From Nodularia sp. (in: cyanobacteria) (lineage in GTDB: Bacteria > Cyanobacteriota > Cyanobacteriia > Cyanobacteriales > Nostocaceae): a DNA stretch of 38,801 nucleotides. Below the pieces are notes generated by a model. That model had not been told where the DNA came from and searched no databases. It saw only the letters and a program-made list of their open reading frames with translations. Below are positions 32,104 to 38,801 of this stretch, one piece after another. A program made the position numbers and the translations under genes. Within the stretch, counting starts at the first letter, position 1; every line of letters starts with the position of its first letter. The DNA is taken from NCBI GenBank assembly GCA_007692755.1, contig REBL01000058.1:1-38801 (forward strand), given 5' to 3'.

Positions 32104-32658
32104 CTAAAGCGTTAGCCAGCTAAAAACTTGCTCAACAGTTAGGGATAAATCTATGTTGCTGAGAATGGGTAACAAGTCTGCACCTGTGAGCATTTCAACT
32201 CGTTGATTTGGGAATATGGTTAAAATGCTGGCTTCTTCTGGAAAAATTAACCAGCCTAATTCTGTGCCATTTTGGGAACAGTGCAGCAGGTTACGGAGAA
32301 CTTTGGCTTGGCTTTGGTCTGGGGAAAGGATTTCTATTGCCCAGTCGGGATGAGTTTGAAAGCGATTGGCAATTCTGCCGCTTGGTTCACGGGGAATGCG
32401 TTTCCAACGAAATACGGCAATATCAGGAACTATGGCAGCACCACCAAAAACACAACGCAGTTCTGGGAAGGCTAAGGCAATTTTTTGAGGTTTTGCTGTC
32501 CTGTTAATTGCTTCACAAAGTTCTACTTGTAATAGGCTATGTTCTCCTTGAGGCATGGGTTTTTGGCTAGTTTTTCCGTCAATATATTCGGAAGCTGGTT
32601 TGGTTTCGGGGAGTTCCAGGAATTCTTCTAAGGTGATGGATTTCACTAGCGTACTCAT
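32104..32658 (-). CDS. Uma2 family (DUF820) endonuclease-like protein
   Basis: A 184-residue protein of the PD-(D/E)XK-fold family that is greatly expanded in cyanobacteria. It has the start TLEEFLELPETKPASEYIDG, the catalytic-type VPDIAVFRW and HPDWAIEILSPDQSQAKVLR (D...E...K pattern), and GWLIFPEE. Biological role and target are unknown for most members. Length is normal. Single gene, next to AT-rich accessory DNA. Confidence 0.88.
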   Translation of the reverse strand: MSTLVKSITLEEFLELPETKPASEYIDGKTSQKPMPQGEHSLLQVELCEAINRTAKPQKIALAFPELRCVFGGAAIVPDIAVFRWKRIPREPSGRIANRFQTHPDWAIEILSPDQSQAKVLRNLLHCSQNGTELGWLIFPEEASILTIFPNQRVEMLTGADLLPILSNIDLSLTVEQVFSWLTL

Positions 32659-33143
32659 CGTTTTTCCTCGCCAAATTCTCTTACTTGTATTTTAGTTTAT
32701 GAACTACGCTAATCCGCTTTGCTGAGATTAGCGTTTCCATTACTAATCTCACGGAAAAGGTTTTTGACGCTTCTTTTGGCAAACTTACCTGTTTGAGTCC
32801 GATGGCTCTACTGGATAGAGGTTCCGACCATCTGCGTCTAACGACAATAGTTCCTACCGCCGTGGCTAATATTTGGTTAGCCCAGATAATTAAGCAAACT
32901 CGAAATTACTGTCTTAATCTCTCGATATCTGGTTATCGGATACTGCCGTTAACTGTATCCTTTGAGGTTAGACTATTGCCGACTAGTTACCTAGTTGCTT
33001 TGATGCTACGGGTAGTCGTCTCTACGGCTAGCGGGTTTATTACTATCGTGCCTCGCATTAATATTTTATTACAAACGCGCTATCCTTCTCTAATCCGCTG
33101 CGCTGAGACTAGGGACTGCCGCGCAAAAAGTTCAAGTGTTGTT
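32659..33143. other. Hairpin-rich segment between direct repeats, unassigned
   Basis: No credible gene. Two 23-base direct repeats, CTAATCCGCT(TT/GC)GCTGAGA(T/C)TAG, lie at 32709-32731 and 33090-33112. Between them several small stems can be drawn: CTCTA/TAGAG near 32811, GGCTAA/TTAGCC near 32865, CGATA/TATCG near 32923, GGATAC/GTATCC near 32938 and GTAG/CTAC near 33012. The plus-strand frame through it has no family features, and minus-strand frames are stopped repeatedly. A structured RNA or a decayed element is possible. Confidence 0.4.
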
Positions 33144-33144
33144 A

Positions 33145-33180
33145 AAAAACCCCTACAAGAGTTAACTTACAGGGGTTTTT
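33145..33180 (-). terminator. tRNA-Gly terminator
   Basis: On the minus strand, AAAAACCCCT...AGGGGTTTTTT just after the tRNA 3' end. The stem is symmetric and could act in both directions. Confidence 0.85.
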
Positions 33181-33186
33181 CGTTTA

Positions 33187-33257
33187 AGCGGGCGGCGGGA
33201 ATCGAACCCGCATTATTAGCTTGGAAGGCTAAAGTTTTACCACTAAACTACGCCCGC
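33187..33257 (-). tRNA. tRNA-Gly (anticodon UCC)
   Basis: A 71-base tRNA on the minus strand. Acceptor stem GCGGGCG/CGCCCGC, D stem GTTT/AAAC, anticodon stem TTAGC/GCTAA with loop CTTCCAA (anticodon TCC), T arm GCGGG-TTCGATT-CCCGC, discriminator T. The CCA end is not encoded, as is common in cyanobacteria. Confidence 0.96.
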
Positions 33258-33428
33258 AAAAAGAGAAAATATTTAATTAGTTCAATGTTCTAATATACAG
33301 ACTATACATAAAATGGATATATGCTTTAGCTTGCACACAGACATAAGTAACTATAGCATACAATAATTTTATTGCACAAGATAATTTTCAAACTATTTTA
33401 AGTCCAGCATTTTTGCTAGTATTGAAAA

Positions 33429-34757
33429 ATGACCAAGAAATCTGATGCTGACCCGAAGTCAGTTGATTCTCAGCAATTTACCGAGCCGACTGATGGCACA
33501 GATAAGTCGGGAGATAGCGCTTGGTCAAACCGTATTACTAATATCTGGAATAAAACTACCACCAATTTGGTGAAGCTCCTACCCGTAGAACAAGTGACGC
33601 AGACCATAGTTCAATGGTTTAGTGTGAGTGAAACTGAGGTGGCAGAGATTTTGGCGACAGTCCGAGCCGAACTGCCAACCACAGAAGCTTTACTGATTGG
33701 TAAACCCCAAGCTGGCAAAAGTTCCATTGTCCGGGGATTAACGGGAGTATCTGCGGAAATTGTGGGTCAGGGATTTCGCCCCCACACTCAACATACCGAG
33801 CGTTACGCCTATCCTTCTAGTGAACTACCGTTGCTGATTTTCACAGATACGGTGGGACTGGGAGACGTGAATCAGGAGACTCAAGCGGTAATTGAGGATT
33901 TAATTAGTGATTTACAACAGTCGAGTCGCCGGGCTAGAGTCCTGATCTTGACCGTCAAAATCAATGATTTCGCCACTGACACACTGCGACAAATTGCTGA
34001 ACAAATACGTCAGCAGTATCCAGAGATTCCCTGTCTATTGGCTGTTACCTGTTTACATGAAGTTTATCCCCCCAGTACAGCTGACCATCCTGATTATCCA
34101 CCAGACTATGAGGAAGTCAACCGCGCCTTTACAGCCATTGAGCAAGCTTTTACAGGATTATACGATCGCTCTGTCCTGATTGACTTCACTTTAGAAGAAG
34201 ATGGCTATAATCCTGTATTTTATGGTTTAGAACTATTACGGGATTCCCTGGCAGAAATACTTCCAGAAGCAGAAGCCCGTGCAATTTATCAGTTATTAGA
34301 CGATGCAGCTGGTAAGCAACTAGGGGATATTTACCGGGATGCTGGTCGGCGTTATATTTTACCATTTTCGATTATGGCAGCGGCATTGGCGGCTGTGCCA
34401 TTACCATTCGCTACCATGCCAGTTTTGACTTCCTTACAAGTCTCAATGGTGGGTCTGCTAGGAAAATTATATGGGCAAACGGTGACTCCATCACAGGCAG
34501 GAGGTGTTGTTAGTGCGATCGCAGGTGGTTTTTTAGCCCAAGCTGTTGCACGAGAGTTAATCAAATTTGTGCCTGGTTTTGGTAGCGTCATCGCCGCTTC
34601 TTGGGCTGCTGCTTACACTTGGGCGCTGGGAGAAGGTGCTTGTGTTTATTTTGGTGACTTGATGGGTGGAAAAAAACCCGACCCTCAGAAAATTCAGGCG
34701 GTGATGAAAGAAGCTTTTCAGAAAGCACAGGAAATGTTTAAAGGTATCAAAACTTGA
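33429..34757 (+). CDS. GTPase with C-terminal DUF697 membrane domain
   Basis: A 442-residue protein. Residues 85-265 are an Era-like G domain with P-loop GKPQAGKSS (91-99) and DTVG (140-143). The base-recognition motif is not a clear NKxD; VTCLHE stands at the expected place. The C-terminal third (about 310-410) is a DUF697/YcjF-type domain with hydrophobic helices (ILPFSIMAAALAAVPLPFAT, GGFLAQAVAREL) and Gly-rich turns. Such proteins are thought to act at membranes; the exact role is unknown. Single gene, convergent with comEC. Confidence 0.83.
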   Translation: MTKKSDADPKSVDSQQFTEPTDGTDKSGDSAWSNRITNIWNKTTTNLVKLLPVEQVTQTIVQWFSVSETEVAEILATVRAELPTTEALLIGKPQAGKSSIVRGLTGVSAEIVGQGFRPHTQHTERYAYPSSELPLLIFTDTVGLGDVNQETQAVIEDLISDLQQSSRRARVLILTVKINDFATDTLRQIAEQIRQQYPEIPCLLAVTCLHEVYPPSTADHPDYPPDYEEVNRAFTAIEQAFTGLYDRSVLIDFTLEEDGYNPVFYGLELLRDSLAEILPEAEARAIYQLLDDAAGKQLGDIYRDAGRRYILPFSIMAAALAAVPLPFATMPVLTSLQVSMVGLLGKLYGQTVTPSQAGGVVSAIAGGFLAQAVARELIKFVPGFGSVIAASWAAAYTWALGEGACVYFGDLMGGKKPDPQKIQAVMKEAFQKAQEMFKGIKT

Positions 34758-34868
34758 GAGGATATCTGAACATCATTAGACCAACACAATAGGAATTTAG
34801 AGATATCCAACGTCTCTACAAGGGTTCACCGAATACGCATACTTTAATTTGGTCGTTGTTCACCCCCC

Positions 34869-37253
34869 TTAAAAAACCGAAGAGTTACTTTCAGTTGCTT
34901 GAACAAACGCCTCAAATTGACCGTTGGGTGTCCATTGGATAGCACCGTTCTCACTAGTAAAGAATAGCTTTGTCTGGTTTTTACTCAGTTCAGATAAAGT
35001 TCTTGAGTCAACGTTACCATAAGAAGCGATCGCCACTTGTGGTTGAAACATTTGTACTAACTCTCTCAAAGACTGAGGACTACACCACAACACTTGCGGA
35101 CGCAGCAAGCTTCCCGCCTTATATAGCTGTTCCACCTCTGTAGACTTGACATTACCTACCAATAGCCAATTCTGACCTTGAATTTGAAATTGTAAAACAG
35201 GTAACTGCTCATTAATTAACTGAGCCACCGCCGAACCAGTATTTACTGTTTGACCGGGTGCTAGAGGTTGGTATATTCCCTGTTGCTTTTGGACTTCCTG
35301 TTGAATTGCCTGGATAGCAGTGGTATTTTTTAGATTGGGTAAATATTCATAAAAATTTTTAATCGGTAGAGTTTGCAGCACTTCCAACCAAGCATTGCTA
35401 TCCTGATATTTAGAATTACTTGCGATTGCGCTCCGCACATTTCCATAGGCGATCGCCGAATCTATCTGATTAACGCCCTGCTGTTGTAGAAATGGTAAAA
35501 TTGTAAATCTTCCAGTTCCTTCATTGCCACTATTAATCAATGTCACCGTTCCTCGGTCTTGAATGACTACAACTGGTTCTGTACCTGCGGCTAAGACAGT
35601 GATTCTAAATAATGTATTTGTATAATACCAAGATGGAATCAGCACCAAACTAATAACCATTAAACCTGCGAACAACTGGCGTTTCTGCCACCACCGGACT
35701 AGCAAAACCAAAATATCCACTGCATATATCGCTAATAGTTGCCACGTAGAGATACTTCCCACACTGAGAGAATTACCCGGTAAGTTGCTAAATGCTTCGA
35801 CTAATTTAATCAACCAATCAGTAGGGTAATATAATACACTAGCTAAAGCGCTGCCACCCACAGGCCAAACTAATGCAGCGATCGCACTAATAATTCCACC
35901 TAGACTAATGGTTGCAATCAAAGGAGTACTGATGATATTCAGTAGCACACCATAAGCAGGCATTACCCCAAATACATAAAGTTGCACTGGTAAAGTCCAA
36001 ATTGTAGCAGCCAGAGGAACAGCAATTAAAGAGGCGACCGCCAGTAGTAGCCAATCTAAGCGTTGCACAATTGCCGGAACTGTAACAATTAACCCTAGTG
36101 TGGCTAAAAAACTCAACTGAAAACCTAAATCCCAAATCCACAACGGGTTAATTAGCAATAATATAGTTGCAGCTAATAACAGAGAGCCAAATTGTTTAAC
36201 CTTTCTGTTTAATAGCAAACCAACTAACGCCGCAAAACCCATAATTACTGCACGCAGCACCGAAGGCTGGAACCCTGTTAAACTCAGGAAAATAATTAAC
36301 GCCAAACAGCCAAAAGTAAATTGTGTTCCCTTCGATGCCCGCCTTGTCAGCTGTAGAATTAAACCTAATACCAAAGAAACGTGAAATCCTGAAGCAGCCA
36401 AAGTATGAGCCAAACCAGCTTTCACAAACAAATCACGGATATCGTAAGGTAAATCAACTGCCCTACTACCCATCACCATTGCACTAACAAGGGGACCTGC
36501 TGGAACACCTAACCAACGAACTTGCGATCGCACAATTCGTTGTCGAACTTGCCACCATCCCCACTTACGTTCATCATACTGATCAAGAACATTAATCTGT
36601 CTGCCAGTCAAACCAGCAAATATTCCCTGTTGCTGGAGAAATCTCTGAAAATCGAAAGCACCAGGATTTGATGCAGTTCTCGGCTTGTATAAAACTCCAG
36701 TTACCGCAATTTGTTGACCAGGATATAACCCCGTCGCCTGAAGTATTGGCACTGTCACATATAATTTACCTGTCACGCCCTTAGAAACATCAACCGGGCC
36801 AGTTTCATTTTTCACCTCATCCAGTTGAGTAGCCGCTAACACAAATTGACCTCGTTGGCTACGAGTCAAACGGGGATTACTCGCCACCTCCCCACGCACA
36901 ATCACCAGTTGTTGTTGATTACCGTTATTTTCCGACGCAATAAAAGTACTTATATCATTTTCATTTGGTTGTGGCGATCGCCATTGAAAATACCCAGTTG
37001 CTAACAACCCCACCAACCCAGCCACTAGCCATATTCTAGGATGGGGAGCATTTTGCCAAATACTAGGAACTGTCTGAGTTTTACCATTAGCATTTTCGGA
37101 TTTTTGAGCAAACTGCCCTAATCTGCGTCTTCCAAACAGAACTGCTCCCCCGACCCCAAAACCCAGAACCCAAAACCCACCCCCAGGAACACCCGTCAAC
37201 AGCAATCCCAGAATAAAGCCAAGACAGATAAACACACCACTTGTCTGAATCAT
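34869..37253 (-). CDS. comEC: ComEC/Rec2 family DNA uptake channel
   Basis: A 794-residue membrane protein. N-terminal helices (1-40, 70-90) are followed by an OB-like DUF4131 domain (about 110-215) and the Competence domain with many helices (about 250-530; LAHTLAASGFHVSLVLGLIL is the conserved start). A C-terminal domain occupies the place of the beta-lactamase-like nuclease (560-794). In this last part I find no HxHxDH metal motif, so nuclease activity is doubtful. ComEC carries single-stranded DNA across the inner membrane during transformation. Confidence 0.92.
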   Translation of the reverse strand: MIQTSGVFICLGFILGLLLTGVPGGGFWVLGFGVGGAVLFGRRRLGQFAQKSENANGKTQTVPSIWQNAPHPRIWLVAGLVGLLATGYFQWRSPQPNENDISTFIASENNGNQQQLVIVRGEVASNPRLTRSQRGQFVLAATQLDEVKNETGPVDVSKGVTGKLYVTVPILQATGLYPGQQIAVTGVLYKPRTASNPGAFDFQRFLQQQGIFAGLTGRQINVLDQYDERKWGWWQVRQRIVRSQVRWLGVPAGPLVSAMVMGSRAVDLPYDIRDLFVKAGLAHTLAASGFHVSLVLGLILQLTRRASKGTQFTFGCLALIIFLSLTGFQPSVLRAVIMGFAALVGLLLNRKVKQFGSLLLAATILLLINPLWIWDLGFQLSFLATLGLIVTVPAIVQRLDWLLLAVASLIAVPLAATIWTLPVQLYVFGVMPAYGVLLNIISTPLIATISLGGIISAIAALVWPVGGSALASVLYYPTDWLIKLVEAFSNLPGNSLSVGSISTWQLLAIYAVDILVLLVRWWQKRQLFAGLMVISLVLIPSWYYTNTLFRITVLAAGTEPVVVIQDRGTVTLINSGNEGTGRFTILPFLQQQGVNQIDSAIAYGNVRSAIASNSKYQDSNAWLEVLQTLPIKNFYEYLPNLKNTTAIQAIQQEVQKQQGIYQPLAPGQTVNTGSAVAQLINEQLPVLQFQIQGQNWLLVGNVKSTEVEQLYKAGSLLRPQVLWCSPQSLRELVQMFQPQVAIASYGNVDSRTLSELSKNQTKLFFTSENGAIQWTPNGQFEAFVQATESNSSVF

Positions 37254-37800
37254 AAATCACTCATAAAAAAACTTATTTGTTCGTAGTAAGGGCTTTAGCC
37301 CTTAAAACCCCGAATGCTAAAGAACTGACTACCAACCACAAACTTCTATTTATGCTTAAACGAATATAACTGACAGTTCATTTAGAGACTTCCCAATAAA
37401 ACAATATCCCCAAATATCGTGTACAGGGGGCAAAGATACCCGCTAATTACTCATTTGTAGCTGTTCAAAAGTCCTAATCTGCACAGACTCGCCTTTAATG
37501 TCCCTCAAATTCTACCCTCTCCTTACCAAGGCTAAGGTATACACACATCCTGAGTTAAAGAGATTTTCCAGCCCTAAAAACAAGATTTCTGATTAAATCT
37601 TGTTCCCCTCCTCGCTTGCGGGGAGGGGCTAGGGGTGGGGTCTTATGACACAGCAGAGAATTTCCCGACTTGTTTGTACACCATAGTTACCAAGGTGCGG
37701 GTGAGGTTCTGTATTTTCAAATACTCCCCTCTCCTTACCAAGGTGAGGGTGAGGTTCTGTATTTTATTAAATCCACATTCCTCTCAATACATTACCAAAC
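37254..37800. other. Repeat-containing gene-free stretch between comEC and glyQ
   Basis: It contains two 31-base direct repeats (annotated below), a related fragment CCCTCTCCTTACCAAGG at 37515-37531, and a GC-rich hairpin repeat around 37605-37640 (CCCCTCCTCGC...GCGGGGAGGGG). The comEC promoter should lie near its start and the end of the glyQ transcript near its end. Confidence 0.5.
37687..37765 (+). repeat. Pair of 31-bp direct repeats
   Basis: 37687-37717 and 37735-37765 differ at one base (TTACCAAGGTG[C/A]GGGTGAGG...). Period is 48 bases. They lie downstream of glyQ, which is on the minus strand. Confidence 0.8.
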
Positions 37801-38679
37801 TTAAACTGCTATCCCCTTCAGCAGAGGAAAACCCAACTTTTCCCGTTGCTCAACATATAGATGAGCCACCTTCCGAGCCAAATGACGAATCCTCCCAATG
37901 TAACGAGTTCTCTCCGTCACCGAAATCACACCTCTAGCATCCAGCAAATTAAACGTGTGCGAACACTTCATCACATAATCCAGACTCGGTACAACCAAAC
38001 CACGCTCAGTTAATTGGCTAGCTTCCTGCTCATATAAATTAAACAGTGTCAGCAGCAACTCAGGATTCGACCCCTCAAAATTGTAAGTACACTGCTCAAT
38101 CTCACTTTGCAGAAAAACATCCCCATAAGTAATAGTGTCAGTCCAATCAATCTTAGTAATAGCTTCCACCTGCTGGAGATACATCACCAGACGCTCCAAC
38201 CCGTAAGTAATTTCAATAGATACAGGACGACAATCAATTCCCCCACACTGTTGAAAATAGGTAAATTGAGTAATTTCCATCCCATCTAACCAGACTTCCC
38301 AACCAGTACCCCAAGCGCCCACCGTCGCATCTTCCCAGTTATCCTCCACAAACCGGACATCGTGATCTTCTGGACGAATCCCCAAAACCCTTAAAGAATC
38401 GAGATAAATATCTTGAATATTATCCGGTGACGGCTTAATCAAAACTTGGTACTGATAATAATGTTGAAAACGATTCGGATTTTCGCCGTAACGGCCATCA
38501 GTAGGACGACGACATGGTTCAACATAAGCAACAGACCAAGGTTCCGGCCCCAACGCCCTTAAAAATGTATGGGGGTTTTTAGTCCCCGCCCCCTTCTCAA
38601 TGTCGTAAGGCTGGGCAATTAAGCAACCACGTTCACCCCAAAACTGATGCAATAAACTAATGACAGACTGAAAATTCAC
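37801..38679 (-). CDS. glyQ: Glycyl-tRNA synthetase alpha subunit
   Basis: A 292-residue catalytic subunit of the heterotetrameric bacterial GlyRS. It has [40 protein letters not shown] and [20 protein letters not shown], all hallmarks of GlyQ. It charges glycine onto tRNA-Gly, one of which is encoded at 33187-33257. glyS is not in the window; the two genes are often separate in cyanobacteria. Confidence 0.97.
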   Translation of the reverse strand: MNFQSVISLLHQFWGERGCLIAQPYDIEKGAGTKNPHTFLRALGPEPWSVAYVEPCRRPTDGRYGENPNRFQHYYQYQVLIKPSPDNIQDIYLDSLRVLGIRPEDHDVRFVEDNWEDATVGAWGTGWEVWLDGMEITQFTYFQQCGGIDCRPVSIEITYGLERLVMYLQQVEAITKIDWTDTITYGDVFLQSEIEQCTYNFEGSNPELLLTLFNLYEQEASQLTERGLVVPSLDYVMKCSHTFNLLDARGVISVTERTRYIGRIRHLARKVAHLYVEQREKLGFPLLKGIAV

Positions 38680-38801
38680 GCTCTACCCTCCCATAAACAG
38701 CAAAGTGTCTAAACTATTGTTGCCTACAACCTATCACTGTGGGGAGTTTCAGAGGCATGAAAAAATAGATTCAAAATAAATTGAAAAAACAGTTGACAAA
38801 G

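Noticed and set aside
32793..33293. 166-codon plus-strand open frame
   Set aside because: It runs through the hairpin-rich repeat segment and the complement of tRNA-Gly, has no family text, and is almost certainly non-coding.
37687..37765. 31-bp repeats with 17-base gap considered as a mini CRISPR
   Set aside because: Only two full copies, a spacer far too short and no cas genes; an ordinary extragenic direct repeat.

Overview
The window comes from the chromosome of a filamentous, probably heterocyst-forming cyanobacterium (Nostocales: Nostoc, Anabaena, Nodularia or a relative). The evidence is a set of photosystem genes (psbA, psbO, psbE-psbF-psbL-psbJ, psaI), a cyanobacterial NDH-1 operon (ndhC-ndhK-ndhJ), SigF, FtsZ with the cyanobacterial N-terminal extension, and many HIP1 octamers (GCGATCGC). 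STRR-type heptamer repeats and palindromic extragenic repeats add to this. No database was searched; assignments rest on reading the proteins and recognising families.

Layout. (1) 1-4.9 kb: the 5' end of psbA on the minus strand, divergent cofG, then a graveyard of small toxin-antitoxin genes broken by repeats and a TA-flanked MITE, then the ribosome GTPase hflX, whose natural ATG seems to be replaced by ATA. (2) 5.4-11.8 kb: a PEP-CTERM surface protein, the glutathione genes grxC and gshB, convergent ftsZ and ftsQ, and a conserved small protein. (3) 12.2-15.9 kb: psbO with a one-base frameshift, sigF with terminator-like hairpins in its leader, a Pro-rich lipoprotein and an 87-aa protein. 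(4) 16.2-25.8 kb: the most unusual part, a co-directional cassette. It encodes a membrane-anchored von Willebrand A protein, a 1020-aa tubulin/FtsZ-like GTPase, a tiny SHOCT-like peptide, a MotA/TolQ-like channel with a long coiled-coil tail, a MotB/OmpA-like partner, and an 871-aa protein with beta-sandwich-like ends. (5) 25.9-30.5 kb: psaI, a transposase-less IS200/IS605-type element, the photosystem II assembly cluster rubA-ycf48-psbEFLJ (minus) and divergent ndhCKJ (plus). (6) 30.5-33.4 kb: AT-rich accessory DNA with two unknown coiled-coil proteins, a Uma2 endonuclease, an unexplained hairpin-rich segment and tRNA-Gly(UCC). (7) 33.4-38.8 kb: a DUF697-type GTPase, ComEC and glyQ.

How the genes work together. 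The housekeeping genes serve photosystem I and II structure and assembly, cyclic electron flow through NDH-1, division (FtsZ/FtsQ), glutathione redox and glycine charging (glyQ with tRNA-Gly). The 16.2-25.8 kb cassette combines the parts of an ion-driven stator (MotA/MotB-like, as in the Zorya proteins ZorA and ZorB) with a cytoskeletal GTPase and a vWA adaptor. Its function is not known to me. I propose an ion-powered envelope machine for membrane remodelling, envelope organisation or defence. Its three core genes hold almost no HIP1 sites, unlike their neighbours.
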